A stretch of DNA of 64,000 nt, taken from Bacteroidetes bacterium GWF2_40_14 (GTDB lineage: Bacteria; Bacteroidota; Bacteroidia; Bacteroidales; UBA932). Shown one piece after another: positions 1 through 10,807 of the stretch (within the stretch, counting starts at the first letter, position 1; each line of letters begins with the position of its first letter). Below the pieces are notes generated by a model. It saw only the letters and a program-made list of their open reading frames with translations, had not been told where the DNA came from and did no database searches. The stretch is from NCBI GenBank assembly GCA_001769195.1, contig MEOK01000026.1:1-64000 (forward strand), read 5' to 3'. Made by a program: the position numbers and the translations under genes.

Positions 1-2
1 TT

Positions 3-545
3 GCCAAACTATATAGTATCAGTGCCCTGCCTACTGTATGGCTATTGGACAAAGATGGTAAAATCGTAGATAAAAATGCACGTGACGAACGGTTGGAACC
101 GCTGATTATAAAATATCTGGGGTTAAATGAACCAATAAAAAAGTATGGACAGACTGCCAATCACGTCAAATGGAACTTTAGTGCTAAAAAGACCGGGACG
201 GATATTTATGAAATTCATTATACTGCAGAAATAGAAAAACCCTGGCATATCTATAGCCAGTTTACACCCAAAGAGGGGTCATCTCCTACAGTGATAAACA
301 TTAACAAACATAAGCAGATCAAACCGTACGGAGCAATAAAGGAGACGGGCAAGCTGATTAGCAAACACGAAGAGATACTCGATGTAACTCTGAAATATTA
401 CGAGGGTAAAGTATCATTTGTGCTAACGGTAAAAGTGACAGGCAAACTGCCGGTTAGTATCAAAGGCAATATCAATTATACCGCCTGTTCAGATAAGCAA
501 TGCCTCCCTTCTACAACTACTGATTTTACCATAATATTAGAGTAA
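3..545 (+). CDS. Thioredoxin-fold (TlpA/AhpC-like) C-terminus fused to DsbD N-terminal-like domain, 5' truncated by window edge
   Basis: Frame is open from base 3 (AKLYSISALPTVWLLDKDGKIVDKNARDERLEPLI, a typical thioredoxin-fold C-terminus), then a DsbD_N-like beta domain with 'NYTACSDKQCLPSTTTDF'. The listed TTG start at 45 is internal. Confidence 0.75.
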   Translation, partial: AKLYSISALPTVWLLDKDGKIVDKNARDERLEPLIIKYLGLNEPIKKYGQTANHVKWNFSAKKTGTDIYEIHYTAEIEKPWHIYSQFTPKEGSSPTVININKHKQIKPYGAIKETGKLISKHEEILDVTLKYYEGKVSFVLTVKVTGKLPVSIKGNINYTACSDKQCLPSTTTDFTIILE

Positions 546-559
546 TCTAATATATCAGT

Positions 560-1744
560 CTATTTTTTCACTGTTTCCCTTACCGGCTTTTTAGCCAGGT
601 CCGCTGGCCGCATCGAGTATTCTGCAACACCAGCCTTGGGTACTTCTGTAACCATTGACTCTATGGGTATTTTATTCTTGATGCAATATTCAAGTAAGAA
701 TGAATAGTTGAAATGTGCAATTGCATCGTTACGGTTGGGTGAATTGTATGCTGCAAAACGGAACAGGATAAAGTAGAGTTCTAACAGAGGTTTTTCAATA
801 GTTACTTTTCCACCATCCTTGGAAAAAGGCATTCTTATAAGGAAGTTAATATCTGAACAAAATTCCTTTAACCTTCCGTCGGGATTTTGCATAATCTCAT
901 ATGAAAGATTCTTTGCTGTTGCATAATCCTTGTTGTTCAATGCATCACTCAATCTTAATTTCTTTCTGATATATTCTTTCCCCTGGAATTCAGGTGCCTG
1001 GTCAAGCTCTTTCTCGCTTCTGACGTTTCTGAAAAGACTAAACAGCAACTCGCTGACAACATCCTTACCATAAATCTCCTCGTATTTGGATTTTTGATTC
1101 ACAAAATCCATAGCCAGTTTGTTGTTCTTGTCCTTGACAAAAATTGTAAAGTATCTCCAGATTAAAAGGTTTGAAAGTTCGTATGTCTTAATTTTCAATA
1201 ATTCAGACATGTATTTATCCGCAGCTTCCCTGTCATACTTTGAGGCTTTATAAAAAGCGTAATTATACAAAAAGAGAGGGTCTGAAGAGCCTTCGAGTGC
1301 CATCTTTTCCAGATTAACAGAATTCTTATCTTTGGTCAGGGCCGATTGTCCCGTGAATATAAAAATCTCTTCGTCCTGTCTGCTCGTAGAGGAGTGAACT
1401 TCATTTAAAGTGGCAGGGTCTACAAATACAAATGTAGGGTATACACCAACCTTGTACTTTCTGGCAATGGGTGCTCCTTCTGCCGTTTCAGCATCTATCT
1501 TGCAATTAATGAAGTTGGAATTGTAAAAATCGCCAACGGCTCTGGTTACAAATACTTCATCTGCCATATTCTTGCACGGTCCGCACCACTTTGTATAGAA
1601 ATCTATAAATATCAGCTTATTCTCCGCTTTGGCCTTTTGTACAGCCTCCTCCCAGGATCCGTGAAAGAAACGGATCCCCGGGTTTTGGGCTGTCATAGCT
1701 ACTGCAACGAGAACGAGTGTAAGCGTCAGTAGATGTTTTTTCAT
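560..1744 (-). CDS. Thioredoxin family protein, secreted
   Basis: Signal peptide; 'FIDFYTKWCGPCKNMADEVF' WCGPC active site. Confidence 0.85.
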   Translation of the reverse strand: MKKHLLTLTLVLVAVAMTAQNPGIRFFHGSWEEAVQKAKAENKLIFIDFYTKWCGPCKNMADEVFVTRAVGDFYNSNFINCKIDAETAEGAPIARKYKVGVYPTFVFVDPATLNEVHSSTSRQDEEIFIFTGQSALTKDKNSVNLEKMALEGSSDPLFLYNYAFYKASKYDREAADKYMSELLKIKTYELSNLLIWRYFTIFVKDKNNKLAMDFVNQKSKYEEIYGKDVVSELLFSLFRNVRSEKELDQAPEFQGKEYIRKKLRLSDALNNKDYATAKNLSYEIMQNPDGRLKEFCSDINFLIRMPFSKDGGKVTIEKPLLELYFILFRFAAYNSPNRNDAIAHFNYSFLLEYCIKNKIPIESMVTEVPKAGVAEYSMRPADLAKKPVRETVKK

Positions 1745-3549
1745 TTGGTCACTTTTTTAATAACTCTGGTTGTAACATAAGCAGTATCATCGGATTTGTG
1801 CGTGAGGATATACTCTCCGTGATAAGTTACATTTACATTGAAGTCAAACGTGTAGAACTTTTTGTTTGGAGCAGTTGGAGTTCCCCCATTAAAATTGGTT
1901 GAAGACAGATAGTACGAACCTGATGTAGTGATTGTCTGCAGCTGGGTCTTACCTAAAGCCTTTAATGTATTGTTTACTGCTACAAGGTTTGCATCAACAG
2001 CCTTTAATTCATTTACTGCAGGCAGGTACCATCCGGCAGTATTGCCTGGTGTAGACTTATATTCATAGGCGTACATAAATGCACTGGTTGCCGATGTCAA
2101 TGGAAGTCCGGCACTCCTTACACGGTTTACAAGGGCAAGGGTATTGGCATAACCATCATTCATGTCGGTTGTGAAGAATGTACTTCCTACAGGTCCGAAC
2201 TTACTTGTTATCTGATCGAGTGCAATAATTTTTGCCTCCTTTATGTTAGCAGGGTTTACCCAGAAAACAATTCCTTCGGGCATAAAGTTATTGTCATATA
2301 CAATGTCACCGGCTTCGAAATACAATTTTGGAGCCTTGAGTATGTATGGTATGTTTATGGTTGTATTAGTGCCATTAAGTGAGGCCTGTATTTTAATATC
2401 TCCCTTCCTGTTGAGAGTTGTGGATGCAAAATAGTCAGAGGGAGCAGTAAGTGAGAGTGTGTTATTTTCATACCTGACGTTCCATTCCGATGGAGCAGAC
2501 AAAATGCTTACCGTTGCTCCTTCTGTATACTTGATCTGACAACTTAAGCTCTGACCACACATAAGTTCTATGGACTTGTACTCAGAAGAGACAAACAGAC
2601 CCGTTGAAACTGTTCCCAGAGGATGAGTTCTCATAAAGTCCCACATCAACGGCAATATGTAATACCAGTTTACTCCGTGACCTTCATCTATTACAGAAAA
2701 GAGTTCAATATCTGCCTTGCCTCCACCCCATTTCTTTGTGAGGTATTTTTTATAGTTATCCACACTTAGTGTATCACTCAATTTTGCGTCTGAGGCAAAG
2801 TATCCTCCTACAGAAATTGCCCAGTTTGTAATGTTGTCAACAGCTGCACTGTAAAGTACTGTATTGTCCAGTGTGCCGTTAAAGGCCCTGATTGGCACGG
2901 CACGTGTTGGTATCACCTCTCCTGCAGTAAGCTTCATTTGTCCGGAAACCGGTGTAGCAGCAGCAAACACATCGGAACGATTAAATGCTAGTACATAAGA
3001 GAAAATTGCTCCGCTTGAATGGCCACAGGTGTAAATCCTGTTGTTGTCAACCGCAGGAGTGTGTGTTTTGAAATAGACTATCATTGAATCGACAAAAGGC
3101 AAATGATAGGTGGAATTCTGCCAGTTTACTGCAGTTCCTGTATCCTCTCCCGCAGGAAACACAATGATACAATTCTCCTTTATTGCCAGCTGATTCAATG
3201 GGTCACCCATAGATATCTGCTCAATCGGGTCAACTCCGGCACCATAGCTGCCGTGAAAGTTGAAAATCAGTGAAATTGGTTTGGTTTTGTCTATTGAAAT
3301 TGGCATAAAGTATTTAAACCTTCTCTCCGATTCCACCCCATTGTATATAACTTTCAGTTTGACAAGGTTGATTCCCGGCGTAAGAGCACCCTCTACGGTT
3401 GTCCCGTCGGGATTGTCGGGGGTTACCTTGTCTACAACAACCTCTCTCTTCTCCTGTGACAGGTAGGCACTTGTATCCTTCATACATGATCCTAAAATCA
3501 TTAAAGGAATAAACAGTATAATAAAATATTTTTTCATCTTTCTGATCAT
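1741..3549 (-). CDS. Lipoprotein: PHB-depolymerase/feruloyl-esterase-like alpha/beta hydrolase with C-terminal Fib_succ/DUF1566-like domain
   Basis: Lipobox 'LMILGSCMKD'; 'NFHGSYGAG', nucleophile-elbow-like 'CGHSSGAIFSY', 'DEGHGVNWY'; C-terminal 'GWYLPAVNELKAV...YLSSTNF'. Confidence 0.65.
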   Translation of the reverse strand: MIRKMKKYFIILFIPLMILGSCMKDTSAYLSQEKREVVVDKVTPDNPDGTTVEGALTPGINLVKLKVIYNGVESERRFKYFMPISIDKTKPISLIFNFHGSYGAGVDPIEQISMGDPLNQLAIKENCIIVFPAGEDTGTAVNWQNSTYHLPFVDSMIVYFKTHTPAVDNNRIYTCGHSSGAIFSYVLAFNRSDVFAAATPVSGQMKLTAGEVIPTRAVPIRAFNGTLDNTVLYSAAVDNITNWAISVGGYFASDAKLSDTLSVDNYKKYLTKKWGGGKADIELFSVIDEGHGVNWYYILPLMWDFMRTHPLGTVSTGLFVSSEYKSIELMCGQSLSCQIKYTEGATVSILSAPSEWNVRYENNTLSLTAPSDYFASTTLNRKGDIKIQASLNGTNTTINIPYILKAPKLYFEAGDIVYDNNFMPEGIVFWVNPANIKEAKIIALDQITSKFGPVGSTFFTTDMNDGYANTLALVNRVRSAGLPLTSATSAFMYAYEYKSTPGNTAGWYLPAVNELKAVDANLVAVNNTLKALGKTQLQTITTSGSYYLSSTNFNGGTPTAPNKKFYTFDFNVNVTYHGEYILTHKSDDTAYVTTRVIKKVTK

Positions 3550-3570
3550 TTTTATTTCTTATAAAAAGGA

Positions 3571-5226
3571 CTAAATATTGTCCAGTAAAGTAACACCACC
3601 GTTAGATCTTCCATCGCGCCAATGTGTCTGATATTTAATCTGGACATCAACCGGAATACCTGAAATTGACTGATGTTTCTTGTTCAGCGTAAGTTCCAGG
3701 GTTGTCTTATCCAGATTGAATACAAGGATATCTCCTTTATTCTCTGTACCCGTGCCTTGTTTGTCTGTGCCATAACGTGAGACACCAAGTATGAGGGTCA
3801 TTTCTGTCCTTGATACACAGATACTTGTAATAACAGCATCGGCAGTGTAACCATAATCCGAAAGTGATATGGCTACATTATCGTTGTTTGGCGCCCTGCT
3901 TGATTTTATATCCAGGATGTTGTACTTGTAAAGCTTGTTTCCGGAAGTGAGGAAAACATAGGGCGATGTCTTCATATTATAAAACCTTGATGCTGCATTA
4001 GCTGTACCGCCGCTTACCTCACCCGTTAATGTATACTTGTTACTGGCGAGTTTCCCGAGAAGCACCAATTTAAGTGCATCGTTGGACTCCTTAAGAACGG
4101 CAAATGATGTTCCAGCCTGGCTTGTTGCAGACCCGTAAATGAGGTCGCATCCGGGGTAGGCTTTCACATCTGTCACCGGTATGTTATAACTTGTACCATA
4201 GCTTGAGTATGCAAATCTTCCGTAAACCTTGTCAAAAACCATAAAGTTGCCGAGAGTGTATCCATGCTGGAAAAGATTGTTGTTTGCTGTCGGAATCATG
4301 TCGTCATAATATCCGAATGCAGAGAAATATCCGTTTGTCCCGTACACACTTTTCTTGTTGAAATAAAACCCTGGTGACCAAACTGAAGGGGCAAGCGTTG
4401 CAAAGTAGATTGCGCCTCCTGAAATCATATTGAAATAGTTCATCTTCTGAAATCCAGTACCATATGCGTTACTACGCCATATGTAAATTCCTTCTGAAAA
4501 AAATTCAGGTTTATAGCCGCTGATATCTGCAGGCGGATATGATGAAATCCCTGTATAAGCTTCGCCTGTAAGATATGGTGTGGCATCGGGATTTAGTGAG
4601 CTTTTATCCAGAAGTCTTACCTGATCATCGGCCAGTACCAGAATTCTCCCAAAAGAGTTGACAAAAGGATATGTCTTGGCACTTGCAGACTCAAGCAGCA
4701 TAAAACCTAGTTGCTGAGGGTTGGTGCCCAGAGGATGTCCGTATCTATCCTCAAAGTAATTTACTGCCCAGTTGGATGGCTTGTCCAGTCTGAGGTAAGA
4801 TAGTTCGGCCTTGCCCCTTGTCTTGCTGAGAACCATTATAAGGTTTCCTGCTGTTGAAGAGGAGACATTGACATCAAATCTGAAATATTTCTTTATTCCG
4901 TTCTCCTTATCTTTAACGATAAATCTTGAAACTTTGTTTCCCGGAAGGAAATCAATAAGGATGCCTAGATTAATCTTTGTTGAGACTATCTTGTTGTCAA
5001 TCTCCCATTCGTAGGTGAATTTTGAAGTGTCACTATACTGGGTTCCTGTGAGCTTAGGGGTGATTTTAAGGCTGTCGTCTACATCTTTTAAATAAATTGT
5101 TTCAATTCCTTCTATATTGAGCTCATTAATCTCCTTGTAATCTTTTTCGCTGGTACCCAGATCCTTGTAGCAAGAGCATATTAAAAGTGCCCCGGTTATC
5201 AATAAAATTATATTCTTGAATTTCAT
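3571..5226 (-). CDS. PKD-like family lipoprotein of a Sus-like locus
   Basis: Lipobox 'LLICSCYKD'; 'YEWEIDNK' PKD-like segment; lies in SusC/SusD operon. Confidence 0.65.
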   Translation of the reverse strand: MKFKNIILLITGALLICSCYKDLGTSEKDYKEINELNIEGIETIYLKDVDDSLKITPKLTGTQYSDTSKFTYEWEIDNKIVSTKINLGILIDFLPGNKVSRFIVKDKENGIKKYFRFDVNVSSSTAGNLIMVLSKTRGKAELSYLRLDKPSNWAVNYFEDRYGHPLGTNPQQLGFMLLESASAKTYPFVNSFGRILVLADDQVRLLDKSSLNPDATPYLTGEAYTGISSYPPADISGYKPEFFSEGIYIWRSNAYGTGFQKMNYFNMISGGAIYFATLAPSVWSPGFYFNKKSVYGTNGYFSAFGYYDDMIPTANNNLFQHGYTLGNFMVFDKVYGRFAYSSYGTSYNIPVTDVKAYPGCDLIYGSATSQAGTSFAVLKESNDALKLVLLGKLASNKYTLTGEVSGGTANAASRFYNMKTSPYVFLTSGNKLYKYNILDIKSSRAPNNDNVAISLSDYGYTADAVITSICVSRTEMTLILGVSRYGTDKQGTGTENKGDILVFNLDKTTLELTLNKKHQSISGIPVDVQIKYQTHWRDGRSNGGVTLLDNI

Positions 5227-5250
5227 AACTGATTCTTATTAATAGATTGT

Positions 5251-6015
5251 CTAATTGCCCGGCATTACCATCCGGTCAATATATATTCTTGCACCTGTCT
5301 CATCATCGAATGTCGGTATTGCATTCAGATAATTTGCCAGTCCTGTAAAGTACGACCTGCCTTCATTATTCACATCAAATGGACAAGTTTCCACATTGGC
5401 GAACTTGCTGTTGAACGATATAAGAATCTTCCATTTTTTTGGATGATAGAATCCTATATAATCGTATCTTAATGATGATGACCACCATACAGGCTCCGAC
5501 AAATAGTTGTTGATATGCAGTGTCGCTCTCAGGCCATCTCTCATTCCCAGGTCAAAATCTTCACTGGCTTCAAGTTCAAGACCTAACAGAACATCCTGCG
5601 GGTTAGTAAAGCTTGCGCTCAGATCCTTTCTGTAGACAAGAATTTTTAATGTATCTCTTAATTTTCCTGCCTTGAAGATCTGTTTTTTCTCAAATTTCTT
5701 ATAGTGAGTACCCTCGACTGCTGTTGTTGAGTCTTTAAAAATATTCACATTGTAAAATCTGTCTACATCTGAGGGTGTTCCCAGAAATTCAACGATAATT
5801 TTTGCTGTGTCTGCCTCAACATTGTCGGGACGCATTCCAAATGAGAATGTCTGCTTATTGATAGGAACCATCTTTTTATTATAGTCAAGTGTGTAGTACA
5901 TAAACTGTATCCTTGACTTCCCTTCATACATGTTGTCTATCTTCTGGTCACACGAATATGTAATCAGCAAGAGAACAAGAAAGGTTGTATAGTATAGAAT
6001 TTTTTTCATTTTCAT
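5251..6015 (-). CDS. DUF4843-like lipoprotein of a Sus-like locus
   Basis: Lipobox 'LITYSCDQK'; 'SRIQFMYY..' start and position directly after SusD typical of DUF4843 proteins. Confidence 0.65.
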   Translation of the reverse strand: MKMKKILYYTTFLVLLLITYSCDQKIDNMYEGKSRIQFMYYTLDYNKKMVPINKQTFSFGMRPDNVEADTAKIIVEFLGTPSDVDRFYNVNIFKDSTTAVEGTHYKKFEKKQIFKAGKLRDTLKILVYRKDLSASFTNPQDVLLGLELEASEDFDLGMRDGLRATLHINNYLSEPVWWSSSLRYDYIGFYHPKKWKILISFNSKFANVETCPFDVNNEGRSYFTGLANYLNAIPTFDDETGARIYIDRMVMPGN

Positions 6016-6033
6016 AATTGTTGTGAGTGGTTG

Positions 6034-7443
6034 TTAGTTTCTGTTTCCTGTCTCAATTTCTTTCAATGGTATAGGGATCACAAAAATATTATCGCCCGGA
6101 GGAACTATACCAACCACACCACTGCTGGTAGGAATGCCCAGATTGAGTCGCTTATATGAATACCACAACTGACCCTCCCCAATAAATTCTCTTTTAATCT
6201 CCTGTATTATATAATCAAGAGTGAGGAATCCCCAATGAGAATTGTTTCTGATGCGGTGGTCCCTTAATGTGTTTATGTATTCGAGAGCCTTTGTATCATC
6301 TTTACCTAAATAACTCTCAGCAAGGATAAGATACATTTCCGACAATTTTATCATAGGCATTTTAGGGAAAAACTTCTCTTTATTGTCGACATTGAATTTG
6401 ACAAAGTTACCGGTGGAAACGTTGAACCACTTGATATTGCGGATGTCGTCATTGTTGCTCTCATAGACTGTAGAGATATTTACAAATGGCAGATAGGCAA
6501 ATCTTGTTGATGTTGCAGTTTTTTCCGGGTAATGAAGCTGTATTGTATAATCCGGAAGTTTAATGTTCCTCAGTGAGAATATATGCTCGTCTGAGAAAAG
6601 AATGTCTATCTCTTTGTCGGACTTGTCTGTACTCGCAAAATCCAGAAGTCTGAATTTTCCTGAGTTGACAACCTCCTCTGCGTATTTGATTGCATTGGTC
6701 TTGTCGCCTCTCATCAGGCTTACTCGTGCAAGCATTGCTTTTACGCTGTAAAGGTTAATGCGTGCAACATATTTGTCTGCTTCGTTCTTGCTTGTCAACA
6801 GATATGGAGTTGCGTCCTTTATCGGGTCCGCTGCCAAAAGGGTTTCGGCCTCTTTTAAATCGTTATAGACCAATTGAACGTTCTCTTCTACGGTATACAT
6901 TGGGGGCAGTGAAACTCCGAACTCTGCATTGTAAGGAATGCCTTGTACCTTAGGGCTTCGCTTGACATCCTTGCAGAACATTCTTATTAGGTCGAAGTGT
7001 AAAAATGCCCTCAGGGCCAGTGCTTCTCCCTTAACGGTATTTCTCTCCTCTGGTGTAAGGACCTTAGTGTTGAGCGATACCCATTTGATTATATTGTTTG
7101 CTCCGCCTATTGCAGAATACATGTTTCTCCATATATTCAGGAATCTGGTTTGCGAAGCAGCGTCGGCATAGTCATATACCTTAAGCTTGTCGTATGTTGC
7201 AGAGACTCCGTCGTAATTATAATACTGAGCCATTACATCCATAGTCTCCATTGTAAGGTTCATTCCGTATAATGAAGAAGATGCCATCTGGCTGTAAACA
7301 CCAGCCAATGCCTCAGAATATCCCTGAGGTGTGCTGAAAAGTTTCTCTTCAGTTACCTTGTCTACTAAATCTATATCCAGCCATTTATTGCAAGACAAAA
7401 GCAAGAAAGAGAGACACAAAGCTGTAATTATCTTAATTTTCAT
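6034..7443 (-). CDS. SusD/RagB family nutrient-binding outer membrane lipoprotein
   Basis: 'LLSCNKWLDIDLVDKVTEEKLFSTPQGYSEALAGVYSQMAS' N-terminus, 'MIKLSEMYLILAESYLG' and 'IKREFIGEGQLWYSYKRL' motifs. Confidence 0.93.
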   Translation of the reverse strand: MKIKIITALCLSFLLLSCNKWLDIDLVDKVTEEKLFSTPQGYSEALAGVYSQMASSSLYGMNLTMETMDVMAQYYNYDGVSATYDKLKVYDYADAASQTRFLNIWRNMYSAIGGANNIIKWVSLNTKVLTPEERNTVKGEALALRAFLHFDLIRMFCKDVKRSPKVQGIPYNAEFGVSLPPMYTVEENVQLVYNDLKEAETLLAADPIKDATPYLLTSKNEADKYVARINLYSVKAMLARVSLMRGDKTNAIKYAEEVVNSGKFRLLDFASTDKSDKEIDILFSDEHIFSLRNIKLPDYTIQLHYPEKTATSTRFAYLPFVNISTVYESNNDDIRNIKWFNVSTGNFVKFNVDNKEKFFPKMPMIKLSEMYLILAESYLGKDDTKALEYINTLRDHRIRNNSHWGFLTLDYIIQEIKREFIGEGQLWYSYKRLNLGIPTSSGVVGIVPPGDNIFVIPIPLKEIETGNRN

Positions 7444-7457
7444 AACTTTATATTTCT

Positions 7458-10400
7458 TTAGAATGTTAAATTAACTGCTAGTGAGAATGTCTGGGCAAAT
7501 GGATACGATGTTCCTCTTTCAATCTTGACTGTTGATATTCTGAACAAATCGCTGGTAGAGAATATCATCTTTGCCCTCTCAATAAATGATTTTTCCAGGT
7601 ATTTCTTAGGCACCTCATAAGATAACGACAAAGTCTGCAATCTTACAAAATTGTTGTCCTGAACCAGTCTGGTTGTCTGATAAGGCATCGATGTATCATC
7701 TATACGTTTGAAAAGAGCAATGTCACCCGGTTGTTTCCATCTGTCATATAATACTCTCTTGTCTGCATTATACAAAGGAGACGAACCTTCGACTTTCTGT
7801 GCAAGTGTAGAGTTGTAGATCATGGCTCCATACTCATATGCAAGAATAACATAGAGGTTGAATCCCATATATGTAAGGTTCGACTGGAAGGTTCCCTGTA
7901 AAAGCGGATTGGTATCACCAACCAGAATCTTGTCCTTAGGATCATATGTAAATGTAAGGTCGCCATTCCGTTTTCTGAAAATCTCGTTACCTGTTGCAGG
8001 GTCAATGCCTAATGATTCAACTACCATAAGGGCACTTTGAGATCGGCCCGCCTGATATGTCCTCAATGGTTTTGGGCCTGTTACATTTGTCTGTGAGTTG
8101 GCTTCCAGATTCATTGCTTCCAAAGCGTTGGAGAGGTTTTTGATCCTGTTCCTGTTTGAAGAGACTCCTAAGGTAACGTTCCAGTTAAGATCTTTTTTAG
8201 TGTTCTTAAGAATATTGAATCTCAGTCGCATATCCATACCAAGGTTTTCCATTGACCCAAGGTTCTCGGTATAGCTGCTGAAGCCTGTTGATGGTGCCAC
8301 GTCTATAGGAAGAAGAAGATTCTGTGTATTCTTCATATAGGCATCTATATTCAGAACCACTAGGTTCTTAAGGAATGACAAGTCGCAACCTACGTTGTAC
8401 TGAATGGTATTCTGCCAGCGAAGGGCAGGATTTCCATAACCAAGTAATTGAGCTCCGTATATTCCGTTATACTCATAGTCGGAATTATATTGATACTTTG
8501 TAATAGCCTGGTCGGCAGAGAAATTGACAGAACCTGTACTACCTGCAGATGCTCTTAATTTCATGGTCGCATCACTTTTCCACCACGCCTCTTTATTAAG
8601 GTTCCATGCTGCTCCAAATGACCAGAACGGGGCAAAGCGTGACTCTTTACCAAAACGGCTCGAACCGTCTGTACGGAAGGAGATATCTATAAAATACCTG
8701 TTCTCGTAACCAACGTTCAAGTTTGCAAAAAATCCGACTAACCTCGATTTGTCAAATGATCCGGAAGGTTTTGAATTTTCCTTGAACTTCTGGGCATACT
8801 GGACAAATCTCATGTTGTCGCTTAAGAATCCTGTAGCAGTGTATCCGTCTCCGATTCTGTCCAATGTTGTTATATTTGCTCCAACCCCAAAGTTTGTGGA
8901 GTATTTTCCGGCAAAGGTGTTGTTGTAGGAAGCGGTTATGTTACCATCAAAGTTGAGGTCCGATTTGTTCATTGTTGTATAGCTGCCTTTGTTTGCGGCA
9001 TCGGTCTCTTTATAGAAGTATGACGATAAAGGAGAGAGGTACTTCTCTGTCTTTTCAAGCTTTTTGCTCAAAGAGGCCCTTCCTGTAACGCGGAAATTAT
9101 CATTGATCCTGTAGTCAAGATTGATATTATCCTGAAATTCGGTATATCTGTTTAAATCTGTATTTGGCAAGTTTGCATTAATGAGTGGATTAACAGAGTT
9201 GTTGAAAGCATAGGTGCCAATCATATCCCCTGTTATTCTGTCATATATCCTCTCATTAGGATTCTGCTGCGAATATGTGGCGAACGAGCCATATGGTGAG
9301 TTGTAGCCTTCTACATTGTTTACTGTCAAATCATTCTTGATGACAAACTTAGTACCTATATTGTAGTTGAAGCTTACATTTATTCCATATCTCTCTCTTC
9401 CTGAACCCTTCATGACACCCTTATCGTTGTCATAATTGAGGGTGATACCATATCTGAAACTTGCATCGCCACCCTCGATAAAAGCATTATATCTTTGATT
9501 TATGCTTGTTCTCAACGGCTTAGAGAGCCAGTATGTATCCACACCTCTTACCACCTCAGAGAGGCGGTCGTTATATTTGATATCAAGTCCTATCTGTTCC
9601 TCCCTGTTGTTTGTCCTGCTTTTATAAACTCCTGCAAGACGTTCATATTCAAGCTTTTCTGTAGCGTTCATTAGATTATAGTCTCTAAGGTCTGGTACAG
9701 AGACAGTAAAATTCTCATTTGCAGAGACCCTTATCTTGCCTTCCTTTGGGGGAATGGTAGAAATCAGAATCACACCATTTGCTCCTCTTGAGCCATACAA
9801 CGAGGTTGCTGAGGCATCCTTAAGAATTACAAATGACTCAATCCTGTTCATATCCAGGTCATAAACTCTTACCGGAGAGACCTCTATTCCGTCCAGGATA
9901 TACAGTGGTGCATTAGGGTTGGTTCTTGCATCATCTGCACTAGAACGAAGGTCAAATCCATTTTCTCCACGTATTGTTATTTCTGGGACCCTGTTTGGGT
10001 CTGAACCATATTCACTGTTTGGAACTGCCCTAACGGAAGGATCGAATGCAGAAATTGCTTGCATGAAGTTCATCGAACCTACTTGCCTTAGTTCGTCTCC
10101 CTTTACTGTAACTGTAGAACCTGTCAGACTGGATTTTGTCTTGTTGAAATAACCTGTTACAACAACATTGTTTATGCTGTTTTCAGATTCCTTCATTATC
10201 ACCTTGTTGAATGACTTCAGATTTGAAGGTTTGAACGGCATTGTCAGGTCGTTGAAACCTATATAGGAGAATCTGATATTTGCTGTTTCATAAGGTATCT
10301 TCAGCTTGTAGTTTCCGTCAAGGTCTGTTGTTATACCTTTTGTGGTTCCTACGATATGAATATTCACGCTTATTAAAGGTTCTCCCTTTTCGTCAGTAAC

Positions 10401-10778
10401 AATACCTTGAATTTCATACTCTTTCTGCTCTTTTTTAGTATTTTGGGCAGGTGTTTCTGCCGCCTGCTTTTTTGGGATAATGACAATAAGGTCCTTCTCC
10501 ACTCTGTAGGTGAGTGCCGTTGACTCAAGTAACTGGCTAATGGCAGACTCTAAGGGTTTGTTTTTAAAATCGACACTCAGTTTTTTTGATAAATCTGCCT
10601 GATTGTTGTTTTGAAAAATTGCAACATTTGTCTGTTTCGAAATTCTGTCCAAAATGGTTGTAATAGGCATATTATCAACCTTTATGGTCACAAGAACCTG
10701 CGGAAACTGTTGTGCCTGAACCGGTACAACTGCGAATGTAGCAATAATCAATAGAAATAATTGATAAAGATTTTTCAT
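7458..10778 (-). CDS. SusC/RagA TonB-linked outer membrane protein with N-terminal STN domain
   Basis: STN domain (TIKVDNMPITTILDRISKQTN), CarboxypepD_reg-like domain (GIVTDEKGEPLISVNIHIVGT), plug (ILDGIEV..., ILKDASATSLYGSRGANGVILI), C-terminal F. Confidence 0.95.
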   Translation of the reverse strand: MKNLYQLFLLIIATFAVVPVQAQQFPQVLVTIKVDNMPITTILDRISKQTNVAIFQNNNQADLSKKLSVDFKNKPLESAISQLLESTALTYRVEKDLIVIIPKKQAAETPAQNTKKEQKEYEIQGIVTDEKGEPLISVNIHIVGTTKGITTDLDGNYKLKIPYETANIRFSYIGFNDLTMPFKPSNLKSFNKVIMKESENSINNVVVTGYFNKTKSSLTGSTVTVKGDELRQVGSMNFMQAISAFDPSVRAVPNSEYGSDPNRVPEITIRGENGFDLRSSADDARTNPNAPLYILDGIEVSPVRVYDLDMNRIESFVILKDASATSLYGSRGANGVILISTIPPKEGKIRVSANENFTVSVPDLRDYNLMNATEKLEYERLAGVYKSRTNNREEQIGLDIKYNDRLSEVVRGVDTYWLSKPLRTSINQRYNAFIEGGDASFRYGITLNYDNDKGVMKGSGRERYGINVSFNYNIGTKFVIKNDLTVNNVEGYNSPYGSFATYSQQNPNERIYDRITGDMIGTYAFNNSVNPLINANLPNTDLNRYTEFQDNINLDYRINDNFRVTGRASLSKKLEKTEKYLSPLSSYFYKETDAANKGSYTTMNKSDLNFDGNITASYNNTFAGKYSTNFGVGANITTLDRIGDGYTATGFLSDNMRFVQYAQKFKENSKPSGSFDKSRLVGFFANLNVGYENRYFIDISFRTDGSSRFGKESRFAPFWSFGAAWNLNKEAWWKSDATMKLRASAGSTGSVNFSADQAITKYQYNSDYEYNGIYGAQLLGYGNPALRWQNTIQYNVGCDLSFLKNLVVLNIDAYMKNTQNLLLPIDVAPSTGFSSYTENLGSMENLGMDMRLRFNILKNTKKDLNWNVTLGVSSNRNRIKNLSNALEAMNLEANSQTNVTGPKPLRTYQAGRSQSALMVVESLGIDPATGNEIFRKRNGDLTFTYDPKDKILVGDTNPLLQGTFQSNLTYMGFNLYVILAYEYGAMIYNSTLAQKVEGSSPLYNADKRVLYDRWKQPGDIALFKRIDDTSMPYQTTRLVQDNNFVRLQTLSLSYEVPKKYLEKSFIERAKMIFSTSDLFRISTVKIERGTSYPFAQTFSLAVNLTF

Positions 10779-10807
10779 CGATAGTTTAATATTGGTTATT
10801 TATATGG

